DNA of 64,000 bases. It comes from Saprospiraceae bacterium (GTDB taxonomy: Bacteria > Bacteroidota > Bacteroidia > Chitinophagales > Saprospiraceae). How positions within the stretch are numbered: the first letter of the stretch is position 1; each line of letters begins with the position of its first letter. The position numbers and the translations under genes are program-made. Below the pieces are notes generated by a model that was not told the origin of the DNA, ran no database searches, and saw only the letters and a list, made by a program, of their open reading frames with translations. Below, one piece after another: positions 54,531 through 63,119 of the stretch. The stretch lies in contig JABDMH010000046.1 of assembly GCA_013001595.1 (NCBI GenBank), positions 62,001 through 126,000 on the forward strand. Direction: 5' to 3'.

Positions 54531-56447
54531 TCAATTCAAGACTTTCTTTGGATATCTAATTACCACATCCTTTTGCAGGTCAATATACTGCAGACTCTTG
54601 GTCGAATCGATGTAGTAGTAAATTGAAACCTCACGGAGCAGCGCATCAGGTTTCAGCAGATATAGCGACACCTCTAACTCCCCTTGCGCCTCACAGACAC
54701 CCAATACTTCTCCAACCAATACTTCCTTACCAACCTCCAATGTTGCCGCCGAAATCTGGTTGCCCCCATATATCATCACCGTCCCATCATTATGGAGCAC
54801 CTCCACGATTGAAGTAGAATCAATTTGATTAAGCTGTTTGGCAGTACCTGAAGCATGAGTAATGGTCCCATTGCGCATGGCGAACAAAGTGTCATTCGCA
54901 CCCAGAAAGAATCGATCTGAATATGCGACTGTGGTATCCGATGCTGTCGGCGCGATATTTAAGGGCTTGTATGCTTGTACCGGAACCCTGTAGGTGTACT
55001 GTAATTTAGGCTCCCAAGAAGGATCTCCCATCCTTCTCTGCACGGCAAGCTCGTAGTGGTAATTGTCTAAATCTTTAAAAACAACGCTCAATGTCAACAT
55101 TCGATTTCGGCCCTTGCCAACTACAAATTTTTTCATCGGTACGATGGGTGTCAAATTGTGAAGGGTAGAAAATGAGAGCGTTAATTCGTACGGATAAATA
55201 CTTTGACTGATGGCATCAAAATGAAGATTGTTTTGATCCCGTAACACCCGTATTTCTACTGGATCGTACTTAAGCTTGTCAAAACGGGTGCAATGTTTTT
55301 TATTTCCGGTAGGCAAGCTTTCTTCATCAGGGGGTTCAAAGTATGTTCGATAGTGAGACAGCAATTGATTGACATCAGAAGGAATGGTTCTTTTGCTCTC
55401 TGGTACAAGCGCTTTGTTATCTACTTGATTTGATAAAGTGACCCGAGCAGCCAAAACAGATGGTGCCCTATACCACCGCCCCAAGCTATTGAGCCGATAA
55501 TAGCAAGTATGTGCTTTTATAAGTGACCCATCCAAGGTGATGCCAAATGATGTGCCAAAGTAGAAGTTGCCTTGATAATTTTCAAAAGACACTGATTTTC
55601 CATTGACCTTACTGTACTGTGTCGATAACTTTCCCGGATATTTTCTTTTGAAAGATGCATATTGTTGATGCAATATTTGCCGATCTTTTTTCTCCAAGAT
55701 CCATTCAAAAACCAGAAAAAAATCCTGCTCCACCCGAATGCGGTAGGGACTGAGATCTACAGTCAGCCAATCCCGGTAAATGGAAGATTGCACAACCACA
55801 CTTTCATTCAGTAGGTCTTCACCGGGCATAGGTTGACCAGTACTGATGTCCACATCCATGATCCTCGCCCGCAGACGAAATTGATCAAAGGTATTGTTGA
55901 TGATCAAAACTTGAGCCTCTGGCACATAGCTGGGATAATCAAACCTAGTTTTACCCCTTAAAGATCGATTGGTGATCAGCAGTGCCATGGCACTACCTGC
56001 ATTGACGGTATCGGCATACAAGCTACCTCCCTGATACTTTCCATTTCCGGCCACATATTGGCGAGGTTTGATCCGGTCCTCGCAAACTACGATTTCAGAT
56101 AGTGTATAAGTTTCTTCCTTGAGGTAGACATTGATCTTTGGATTGCTCACCATATCCTGGACTGGCACGGACACACTAGCATAACCCAAAGCTGAAAAAA
56201 TCACGGTATCGTGCACATGAGCACTGCCAATATGAAAGGAAAATGAACCATCAAACTCTGAGATGGTACCTAGCGAAGAATTCATTACTCCAATGTTGGC
56301 AAAAGCTATAGGTTTCTCATTCGGCAAACTTAGAACCTGGCCCTCGATAAGGAATTGCCCATAACCCTGATCGACACAAAATAGGTGTAGTAGCAGTGCC
56401 ATTGGCAGAATGCATATATATGACAAAGGCTTTTCCTGCAGGATCAA
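54531..56447 (-). CDS. Exported protein: CarboxypepD_reg-like domain and degenerate M23-like C-terminus
   Basis: Signal peptide, then a CarboxypepD_reg-like Ig domain (GQVLSLPNEKPIAFANIGV, about 32-120), a long middle region, and a C-terminal segment (about 515-610) patterned like a lysostaphin/M23 fold: LGANDTLFAMRNGTITHASG, VEVLHNDGTVMIYGGN, VGKEVLVGEVLGVCEAQGELEVSLYLL. The zinc His residues are absent (ELEVSLY where HLHFEV stands), so no peptidase activity is expected. Similar degenerate M23 domains bind peptidoglycan or partners. It lies just downstream of the fibre-like cluster on the same strand with a 217-bp gap. Confidence 0.7.
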   Translation of the reverse strand: MILQEKPLSYICILPMALLLHLFCVDQGYGQFLIEGQVLSLPNEKPIAFANIGVMNSSLGTISEFDGSFSFHIGSAHVHDTVIFSALGYASVSVPVQDMVSNPKINVYLKEETYTLSEIVVCEDRIKPRQYVAGNGKYQGGSLYADTVNAGSAMALLITNRSLRGKTRFDYPSYVPEAQVLIINNTFDQFRLRARIMDVDISTGQPMPGEDLLNESVVVQSSIYRDWLTVDLSPYRIRVEQDFFLVFEWILEKKDRQILHQQYASFKRKYPGKLSTQYSKVNGKSVSFENYQGNFYFGTSFGITLDGSLIKAHTCYYRLNSLGRWYRAPSVLAARVTLSNQVDNKALVPESKRTIPSDVNQLLSHYRTYFEPPDEESLPTGNKKHCTRFDKLKYDPVEIRVLRDQNNLHFDAISQSIYPYELTLSFSTLHNLTPIVPMKKFVVGKGRNRMLTLSVVFKDLDNYHYELAVQRRMGDPSWEPKLQYTYRVPVQAYKPLNIAPTASDTTVAYSDRFFLGANDTLFAMRNGTITHASGTAKQLNQIDSTSIVEVLHNDGTVMIYGGNQISAATLEVGKEVLVGEVLGVCEAQGELEVSLYLLKPDALLREVSIYYYIDSTKSLQYIDLQKDVVIRYPKKVLN

Positions 56448-56664
56448 ATGGGCATTGAGATTAGATCAACAGACTAAATATCAGTATTTTTTTAGAATAC
56501 TTCGTTATTGAATAGCTAGATACTAAAGTCATTTACTATTCAGATTCTTCTGCATCTGTGTAAGATCTCCCGGTGAATGGAATAAGAGCATCTGGGCAGA
56601 TCTTCTTCGGTAGCATTGATTGAAGCCTAGTTGCATCAATCGCATATAACATTGAAGAGATGGT

Positions 56665-57168
56665 TCAATCCTCGACAATGGTAAATCTTAATTCTACGGA
56701 GTAGGTTTTTACAGGTAAAAGTACGGAGATTCCTCTCAATTCGAACTGCATAGGAATATCGTACCTCCAACCCCTACAAGAAAAAAAACGAATGGGCTTT
56801 CTATTGATTTCTCTATAAATTTCACCTCCTTCGATTGCCTGACCATATCGAGGGCCTGACCCCCCTCCTGTACGTCGAGTGGAAATTACCAAGTCCTGAT
56901 GCCATCCTTTGTTTCGCCTTTCCACTTCCAACACCCACCTTCTCTCCATTTTATTCTGATAATTCTCAGCACCTACCTGAACACCTATTCTCATATGATT
57001 CGCAGATGTTTCATAAATCCCAGCAAAGTCCTCTCCGGCAGCAATGATGTCCTCTGAATTTACCTTTAGATGCCAATTTGAAAATGGTGAGAATTCTATA
57101 TTCTGACTTAGGGCCATAAAGGCATTGCCATACAAAATGAAGCACAGAATAATTTTACTGCTCATCAC
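56665..57168 (-). CDS. Small secreted protein, last gene of the fibre-like cluster
   Basis: 167 residues with signal peptide (ILCFILYGNAFMALSQ). The mature protein is beta-rich, with RRWVLEVERRNKGWHQDLVISTRRTGGG and a final strand ISVLLPVKTYSVELRFTIVED that resembles in position and alternation the last strand of the subunit-like proteins. Two Cys are near the signal peptide cleavage region and at CRGW. It is three bases after the stop of the neighbouring subunit-like gene, and could be a minor or tip component; no family known to me. Confidence 0.6.
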   Translation of the reverse strand: MMSSKIILCFILYGNAFMALSQNIEFSPFSNWHLKVNSEDIIAAGEDFAGIYETSANHMRIGVQVGAENYQNKMERRWVLEVERRNKGWHQDLVISTRRTGGGSGPRYGQAIEGGEIYREINRKPIRFFSCRGWRYDIPMQFELRGISVLLPVKTYSVELRFTIVED

Positions 57169-57171
57169 GGA

Positions 57172-57720
57172 TTAATTGTCGGTTAAGGTAAAAGCTATTA
57201 CCATAGTGGATGTTCCAAAATCTATATCTCTATATTCATCATACACAAGCGAAAAAGTGATGTTGTGCCCCTGATGCATTCCAGATCCAGTATATGCAGC
57301 ACCAATATTCTTAATAATTGTTCTGGGTAAATGACTCAATTCAATCTCTTTACGAGGCTTTCCAGTTTTCCCCCTTCCTGATCCCGTATACTTTCCAGTA
57401 CTCAACTTTAATCTCAGTCCCCGTGGCAATTCACCAGATAAAACTTGTGCTGTGATGCTTTTTCTAGGACCTCCTTTCCGAATAGATGATGAATAGTTAA
57501 TCCATTTTGTAGAGTTCAGAGTATTACCCATATCAATTGGATCTCCAGCCTGACTTGGTGCACTGAGGCTTAACTCGATCGTAGATGTGTTTGGTGCCAA
57601 ATCTAGGATTGATACCTCGGGTAATGTGACTGAAATATCAATCCTTTCGGAGCCCAAGACTTGACCAGAAGCAGCGTATGAAATGCATAGAACCAATAAA
57701 CTCAGCAGACAATTAGTCAT
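57172..57720 (-). CDS. Subunit-like secreted protein D (fibre-like cluster)
   Basis: 182 residues with signal peptide, a divergent paralogue of the proteins at 60604, 62471 and 63120. It shares LPEVSILDL, WINYSSS, ITAQVLSGELPRGLRLKL, IGAAYTGSGMHQGHNITFSLVYD and the C-terminal FTLTDN. The GSG and GKTGKP stretches are loop-like. No Cys in the mature part. Its ATG overlaps the stop of the barrel gene by eight bases, so its translation is tied to that gene's and it is probably made in smaller amounts than the other three. Confidence 0.7.
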   Translation of the reverse strand: MTNCLLSLLVLCISYAASGQVLGSERIDISVTLPEVSILDLAPNTSTIELSLSAPSQAGDPIDMGNTLNSTKWINYSSSIRKGGPRKSITAQVLSGELPRGLRLKLSTGKYTGSGRGKTGKPRKEIELSHLPRTIIKNIGAAYTGSGMHQGHNITFSLVYDEYRDIDFGTSTMVIAFTLTDN

Positions 57721-60427
57721 TGGATAAGCTGATTTTAAGCGTTTTCTTCGAAAATTTCAACTTTCTACTTTTGGGTTTCAATTCAAAATTCAAAATCACT
57801 TCCTGGTTGGCAGACAATACTATTTCTTCTTCAGTATTATCAATTCTAAAGTTCGTCGACCATCCGCTATCGAGTATGGCCAATTTCCAAATACCCGGTC
57901 TTAAGCCAAGAAATTGGAACGTACCGTTGGAATCCACTTTCGTAAAAAGTGTTCCGCTATCATTCCAGACTTTCAGAAAGATTTCGGGGCGTTTCTTAAC
58001 GAATGCCTCAGATTGCGTCGATTGGTCCTCTTCAAATGCTATGGTGCCCTTTATGGCGCCGCATTTCACAATTTCAATCTCTATTTGTTGAGAAATATCT
58101 TGTTTAATATCTACGGCAAAGGGCGACGACCCCTTAGTGATTTCATTAATACTTAGAGAACCAGCCTTTAGGTGTACAAAATTTTGTCCCAAGGGAAGAT
58201 CATTAAACTCAAAATTGCCTGTCAAATCCGTAGCCACTTCCTGATCAGCAACAGATATTCGGACACCAGCTATTTTTTCCCCATTATTACCAATCAGTCT
58301 TCCACTCAAACTACCCAACTGCAACACTTTCTTTAATGGAACATTGAGCGTTTGCTCATATTTTCCTGAAAAAAAGAATTGCTTGGCGTCACTTGTACCA
58401 GGAAATAATGCGTAACCCATCGAAGCTGAAAGCCTTTGACGTGGAGACCATCTATAACTCACTTCACCATCGATAAAGCTTCTGGGTTGATAAAGCTCAT
58501 CTACTGGAAAATTACTTCGATAATCAAAAGATAAAGATAACTTATCACCCACTCGATGATTCAACCTTGCTCCATAGAAAAGTAACTTCTGATTTGTACG
58601 TTGATCAGTAAATTTATTTGTATTAATATATTCAAGTTGGCCACCCACTCTAAATCTTGGCAGAAGTTGACGTCCATACAAGACAATTGTACGAAAAGAA
58701 TTACCCTCCTGATCTTCTTCCAAATCGATTAGAAAATTGCGCGTCTTACCATAAGAAGCATCAATGCTCAAATCTGAGATATCATCTCGTCGGTAATAAG
58801 ATCCCTGAATTAATCGATCATAGTAATTGAAATCCACTGGATAAATTCGATCCTTCTTTCGACTTTGCAGAACTTGGAATGTAAAAGATTCCTTAGCACT
58901 ATATTTATACTGTAATCCGATAGAAGCAAAAGTATGTTTGGGAAGAATAGTGATACTCAATGTATCTTGCTGGGGATTGATTTCACTTTGGCTTCCTGAT
59001 ATGGATAGAGATATGTTATCAGTTAGTGAGTAACGGGCCCTGACTGACCCGAAAATTGAATTTCGGTAGTAACCCTTAAACTCAGGACCTGCATATAGAA
59101 AGTTGGCGCTGACTTGCATAGATTGATCGGAGTAATCAATTTCCGTCTGGATGGCATAATCATCTGTATCCAGATATTTGCTTTGAGCCGCCTCAACAGA
59201 AAATGAAACTTTACCACTCACATAGTCACTAGCAATGCTCCTAATTATTGCTTCAGGATTTTCTTCTAGGAGAGAATTACTCTTGTTTACCCAATTGGCT
59301 TCCAAATTCATCTTATCTGATATGGCAAACCTACCTTTGAAACCATAGATATTATCAGAATCTGGAAAGAAGCGTGGCTTTATCTTGAAGGCTGAAAATT
59401 CCATAGGGCCAAGGATCTGCCGATAACTCACACCTCGACCGAATCGACTTTGTTCAGTTAAAGGAGATATTGAAACGCCAAAGTCACCAAGTTCCAACTC
59501 TCCAAATGACCTTGCCGCAAGTCCAATGCTATATTGATCATATTGTCCGAACCGTGCCTGTTGAAATTGGTTAGGCCCACTAGCAATCAAACTCAATAGT
59601 AACTTCTGTCTCCGATCAATATGCCCTCGGCCCTTTATATTGAATCTTCCTGATAAGACATTTTCCCTCTGCCCTGAAAAACTGAGCAAACTCCCGCTGA
59701 TAGAAATCGGAAACCTCAAATATTTATCAACTTTCAGGGTCTTTGTTGGAAAGAAAGGAATGGGGATATTCAAGCTGTATTGTGTGTCGCGACTCTCCAG
59801 TGTTGCTTGGAGATCAACTATTAGTGTCTTAGCACTCAAAATTTGTTCCGAGGCATAAGAATTCAAAGTAATCGCCTTTGATTCCCATGCATCCAGATCA
59901 AGTTGTTGTTCTGACATACTTGCCGATCTCGACTTTAATTGAACCACCTCAGACATATTACCCGTGTTGGTCACCAAGAATTCACACTCATAGGGTCCAG
60001 CACCATTTATTTGGGAAGGTTTGCCAATTACCTGTAGGTCAATGCTATGCACCTGCTCAATTAAGAAGGTCAATTGTTCATTTGCCACGACTTCACCTTC
60101 AGTCTCAAGTTTAACCACTACTTCAAATGACCCCGCTTGCTCCTTTTCAGGCGTTTTAAAAGTGATGAAAACTGTTCCAGTACCATCTTTCTTTAGAACT
60201 TCTGGAAAACTTTGCGTTATAAGAGACCACTGCTCTGGTATTTCAACATTTAAATCTTCTACAGACACTGCATCTCCCCGATTTTCGACCCTAATCAATA
60301 TAGTATATGCGTTTCCAGGATATAGCACTTCTTTTTTATTAAGGACTGTCAAATGAATAATAGCGAAAGTACTCTTAGCAGAGAATGTCATTGCTACAAT
60401 TAGTATGAATTTTAAGTAAACTCTCAT
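57713..60427 (-). CDS. Usher-like outer-membrane beta-barrel protein
   Basis: 904 residues. Signal peptide, then two Ig-like (CARDB/NEW3-type) domains at about 25-220 (LYPGNAYTILIRVENRGDAVSVEDLNV; GPYECEFLVTNTGNMSEVVQL), a long alternating-strand region at about 230-700 typical of a large outer-membrane barrel, then a CarboxypepD_reg/CNA_B-like domain (SGRLIGNNGEKIAGVRISVADQEVATDLTGNFEFNDLPLG) and a second similar domain to the end. Ushers such as FimD have comparable size and C-terminal Ig domains, but no usher signature is visible. It lies between subunit-like genes, downstream of a chaperone-like gene. Confidence 0.75.
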   Translation of the reverse strand: MRVYLKFILIVAMTFSAKSTFAIIHLTVLNKKEVLYPGNAYTILIRVENRGDAVSVEDLNVEIPEQWSLITQSFPEVLKKDGTGTVFITFKTPEKEQAGSFEVVVKLETEGEVVANEQLTFLIEQVHSIDLQVIGKPSQINGAGPYECEFLVTNTGNMSEVVQLKSRSASMSEQQLDLDAWESKAITLNSYASEQILSAKTLIVDLQATLESRDTQYSLNIPIPFFPTKTLKVDKYLRFPISISGSLLSFSGQRENVLSGRFNIKGRGHIDRRQKLLLSLIASGPNQFQQARFGQYDQYSIGLAARSFGELELGDFGVSISPLTEQSRFGRGVSYRQILGPMEFSAFKIKPRFFPDSDNIYGFKGRFAISDKMNLEANWVNKSNSLLEENPEAIIRSIASDYVSGKVSFSVEAAQSKYLDTDDYAIQTEIDYSDQSMQVSANFLYAGPEFKGYYRNSIFGSVRARYSLTDNISLSISGSQSEINPQQDTLSITILPKHTFASIGLQYKYSAKESFTFQVLQSRKKDRIYPVDFNYYDRLIQGSYYRRDDISDLSIDASYGKTRNFLIDLEEDQEGNSFRTIVLYGRQLLPRFRVGGQLEYINTNKFTDQRTNQKLLFYGARLNHRVGDKLSLSFDYRSNFPVDELYQPRSFIDGEVSYRWSPRQRLSASMGYALFPGTSDAKQFFFSGKYEQTLNVPLKKVLQLGSLSGRLIGNNGEKIAGVRISVADQEVATDLTGNFEFNDLPLGQNFVHLKAGSLSINEITKGSSPFAVDIKQDISQQIEIEIVKCGAIKGTIAFEEDQSTQSEAFVKKRPEIFLKVWNDSGTLFTKVDSNGTFQFLGLRPGIWKLAILDSGWSTNFRIDNTEEEIVLSANQEVILNFELKPKSRKLKFSKKTLKISLSND

Positions 60428-60508
60428 CCACTCATTATCCGAATAAGAACCACATAAGCATTATTGTGGAAAGAATGACCTTATTGATATCGATAGATCT
60501 TAAAACAG

Positions 60509-60537
60509 TTATGTCCTCAGTATAACTGAAGACATAA
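60509..60537 (-). terminator. Hairpin between subunit C and the barrel gene
   Basis: TTATGTCYTCAGT and its complement form a 13-bp stem with a 3-base loop and one G-U pair (60509-60521 with 60525-60537). On the minus strand a short U run follows. It may act as a partial terminator or protect the 3' end of the subunit mRNA. Confidence 0.55.
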
Positions 60538-60603
60538 TAATTTTGAAAGGCATAATTATCGTCCCAAATCAATTCAATCATTCTCGAACAAATTATAGGA
60601 TAA

Positions 60604-61188
60604 CTACTGATCAGTCAATGTATAGGTGATACCCAATGAATTAGAATTATCGAAGTCCAATTTAGCATAAGATCCTTCCTCTTTACTAAGTGCCAGTGTA
60701 TAGGTAAGTTGATGCCCCTTTGATACTCCATTTCCAGTGTAAGCACTTCCTACACCCTCAATTATATCTTGTGCTTTTTCTGAAAGCGTCACTGCTGAAG
60801 TGGGCTTACCCATTCTGCCATCACCCATTCCGGCATCAGCGTTAGCCACGACACTTAATTGTAATCCAGCTGGTATCTTTCCAGAAGTAATTTGCACTGT
60901 GATATTTCTGGATGGCTCTGTCTTCCTACCAATAATTGAAGAGTAATTGACCCAAATATCAGAATTAGATTCTGCTGAAAAATCAAGCGCTTGACCAGCT
61001 TCATTTGGTGCATCTGGTCCCAGACTTATCGATGTTCCTGATGCTGCCTCGAGGTCCAATAGTGCCACTTCAGGAAGTGTGATAATGACATTATGGACAT
61101 CGTCTTTATCATCTTGGGCCAAAGAGTTGCTTAAGCATACAATGAACACCAGGCTAATAGTAAATACAGTTTTATTAAAGTTTTTCAT
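60604..61188 (-). CDS. Subunit-like secreted protein C (fibre-like cluster)
   Basis: 194 residues with signal peptide (FIVCLSNSLAQ). The mature part has LPEVALLDLEAASGTSISLG, WVNYSSIIG, RNITVQITSGKIPAGLQLSV, DAGMGDGRMGKP, GVGSAYTGNGVSKGHQLTYTLAL and ends ITYTLTDQ. It has no Cys and no Por tail. Strong similarity to proteins A and B suggests recent duplication. It stands 40 bases downstream of the chaperone-like gene and is followed by a hairpin. Confidence 0.78.
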   Translation of the reverse strand: MKNFNKTVFTISLVFIVCLSNSLAQDDKDDVHNVIITLPEVALLDLEAASGTSISLGPDAPNEAGQALDFSAESNSDIWVNYSSIIGRKTEPSRNITVQITSGKIPAGLQLSVVANADAGMGDGRMGKPTSAVTLSEKAQDIIEGVGSAYTGNGVSKGHQLTYTLALSKEEGSYAKLDFDNSNSLGITYTLTDQ

Positions 61189-61228
61189 AACTCATTAATC
61201 TCTATAAATTATCAATTACATTATTTGG

Positions 61229-62014
61229 TTAATCAAGATCGATCTGCAGATTGGTTCCGTAAAGATCCTTACCGTAGTCTGCAACCAGCAGGGCGGCATA
61301 GCTTCCTTTATCAAGCTCTTCAATTGGGACTTCAAAACTTTTACAACTTTTAGGGTACACTTTTTTAAATGGAACTTCCCTCTTGAATGCCAATTTTCCA
61401 GAATCATCATACATTTCCAGGATAACCGTGGGTGTCACCACAAAATCACCCCTATTTTCGGCAACCGCTAGAACGAAATGACCCTGCACATCTTTATTTA
61501 GAGCTACGGTGATAAACTCGATTTCCGCAGCAACCTCTTTTCCAATATTTGCAATGACTTGGATACCATATCTAATTTTTGAATCCATCGCAACACCGTA
61601 TTCCAATTGATCTTCTTTAATAGGATCAGCAACTTCAACCATCAACATAGACCAATAAGAACCAAAGATCGCCTTATCATCTGGCACCCGAACTTCATAT
61701 TTTATTACAAATTCCTCTTTCGGCGCCAGAACTTTTTCACTTGCATTCAATTCTACCCATAGTCCGAGAGATCTTGAATGAGTACCCGGTTTTTCGTAAA
61801 TAGGTTCCACGTGACAATCCTGATTTAGGTCGTTTAGATAAATTATAATCCGCTCATCCTTATCACCAATATTCTGTACCAGAATCTCACCTTGAATTAG
61901 ATCTCCCTGATTGCCAGAGTGCATATTTGTTAGACCACTCAAGACGATAACTTTGGAAAATCCAGATGCAACGAGCAGCATCATCGCACATAACGTAATT
62001 ATTCGCTTCATCAC
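61229..62014 (-). CDS. Periplasmic chaperone-like protein (fibre-like cluster)
   Basis: 261 residues. After a signal peptide (IITLCAMMLLVASGFS) come two Ig-like beta domains. The first has IQGEILVQNIGDKDERIIIYLND, LWVELNASEKVLAPKEEFVIKYEVRVPDD and GSYWSMLMVEV, the pattern of PapD-like or DUF916-like domains in which a bounded strand pairs with partner proteins. The second ends KSFEVPIEELDKGSYAALLVADYG. No PapD signature motif was found, so homology is uncertain. It is the first gene after the double terminator and precedes a subunit gene and the barrel gene. Confidence 0.65.
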   Translation of the reverse strand: MMKRIITLCAMMLLVASGFSKVIVLSGLTNMHSGNQGDLIQGEILVQNIGDKDERIIIYLNDLNQDCHVEPIYEKPGTHSRSLGLWVELNASEKVLAPKEEFVIKYEVRVPDDKAIFGSYWSMLMVEVADPIKEDQLEYGVAMDSKIRYGIQVIANIGKEVAAEIEFITVALNKDVQGHFVLAVAENRGDFVVTPTVILEMYDDSGKLAFKREVPFKKVYPKSCKSFEVPIEELDKGSYAALLVADYGKDLYGTNLQIDLD

Positions 62015-62053
62015 TTATATTGTTTTTTCTGACATAGCTAAAAAATCATGCCA

Positions 62054-62072
62054 AACTTGTAATATTCAAGTT
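62054..62072. promoter_or_regulatory. Inverted repeat upstream of the chaperone-like gene
   Basis: AACTTG-TAATATT-CAAGTT is a perfect 6-bp dyad with a 7-base spacer, 40-58 bases upstream of the ATG at 62014, in an AT-rich region that should contain the promoter for the chaperone-barrel transcript. Possible operator. Confidence 0.35.
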
Positions 62073-62225
62073 ATATTATGCACTTACCGATTTCTTATAA
62101 TCTGTATCTCATAATGCAAAATCCAAATTTCACTGTATGTCGAGCCATTGAATTACTCACAGTCCACTAAATCCATGCATAATCTGTCACCCATGCTGTT
62201 GACTATCTCCTCCTTGACTTCAGCT

Positions 62226-62291
62226 AAAAAAAGTGCTGCACCCGATCATGTACTAGACAATAGGGGTGGTAGATCGTAGATCGGATGCAGC
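62226..62291 (-). terminator. Intrinsic terminator 1 of the tandem pair
   Basis: On the minus strand a 13-bp stem GCTGCATCCGATC / GATCGGGTGCAGC (62291-62279 with 62247-62235; one G-U pair) encloses 31 bases and is followed by seven U (A7 at 62226-62232). It shares its arms and flanks with the second terminator 153 bp away, which suggests duplication. Confidence 0.75.
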
Positions 62292-62381
62292 CTCGAGATG
62301 AGTGTGTTGACTTAAACCCAAATTGGGTATGCTCTATGTAAAGTCAGTTCGATCTGCTGACCTAATTTTCTCTTCCAAAGG

Positions 62382-62434
62382 AAAAGTGCTGCACCCGAAC
62401 TCCATAACTCGGTCTCCTACCGATCGGGTGCAGC
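62382..62434 (-). terminator. Intrinsic terminator 2 of the tandem pair
   Basis: On the minus strand GCTGCACCCGA pairs with TCGGGTGCAGC (11 bp); a smaller CGGT/ACCG hairpin fits in the loop. A U-rich CACTTTTCC follows. It lies about 37 bases after the stop of subunit B and is the nearer of the two terminators. Confidence 0.78.
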
Positions 62435-62470
62435 CTAACATTGAGTGTTAATTCCTAGTATGCTTCATCT

Positions 62471-63055
62471 TTATTGGTCGGTCAGGGTATAGGTGATCCC
62501 AAGGGTGTTGGCCTGATCAAAATCCAAACTGGCGTACGATCCCTTCTTGGGATCCAATGACAACTTATACGTCAGTAAGTGTCCCTTACTCGGTCCATTG
62601 CCCGTATAGGCACTTCCCACTCCGGTGATGATGTCCTGGGCCTTGGCATTCAACGTAATTGAAGTGCCAGGAGTACCCATCATACCATCACCTGCCCCTG
62701 CATCTGCAGACGCCTCCACACTTAACAGCATCGAGGAAGGCACCTCGCCTGAAGTGATCTGTACGGTCACATCTCGTCGTGGATCTGATTTCGAGCCCAC
62801 TATTGATGAATAGTTAATCCATAAGTCGCTATTGGTCTCATTCGAAAAATCTAGCGCCTCTCCGGCTTCCGTAGGTACATCTGGACCAAGGGTGATGTCC
62901 TTGCTGCCATTAGACTCGATATCCAATAGGGCAACCTCTGGCACTGCGATGTTCACATTGTGTACATCATCTTGATCGTCCTGGGCCAACATCTGTCCCT
63001 GACTTAGACCCAACATCATAACCGCCAATGCAACTGTTTTTGTAAATTTTCTCAT
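62471..63055 (-). CDS. Subunit-like secreted protein B (fibre-like cluster)
   Basis: 194 residues with signal peptide (AVMMLGLSQGQMLAQ). Mature part: VPEVALLDIESNGSKDITLG, EAGEALDFSNETNSDLWINYSSIVGS, RRDVTVQITSGEVPSSMLLSVEASADAGAGDGMMG, GVGSAYTGNGPSKGHLLTYKLSL and a C-terminal LGITYTLTDQ. No Cys. It follows protein A by 64 bases with no promoter box visible, so both are probably on one mRNA that ends at the double terminator. Confidence 0.78.
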   Translation of the reverse strand: MRKFTKTVALAVMMLGLSQGQMLAQDDQDDVHNVNIAVPEVALLDIESNGSKDITLGPDVPTEAGEALDFSNETNSDLWINYSSIVGSKSDPRRDVTVQITSGEVPSSMLLSVEASADAGAGDGMMGTPGTSITLNAKAQDIITGVGSAYTGNGPSKGHLLTYKLSLDPKKGSYASLDFDQANTLGITYTLTDQ

Positions 63056-63119
63056 CTCTTTTGTGTTTAGTTGTGAAGTAATTTATTGCCATTCGTTAAT
63101 CCTTTGGGCTGCATTTCTA

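Larger units (their letters stand above)
62015..62470. other. 456-base intergenic region between subunit B and the chaperone-like gene
   Basis: It holds two nearly identical intrinsic terminators and a dyad near the chaperone gene (separate entries). No reading frame of note. The size suggests the chaperone-barrel genes have their own promoter here. Confidence 0.7.
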
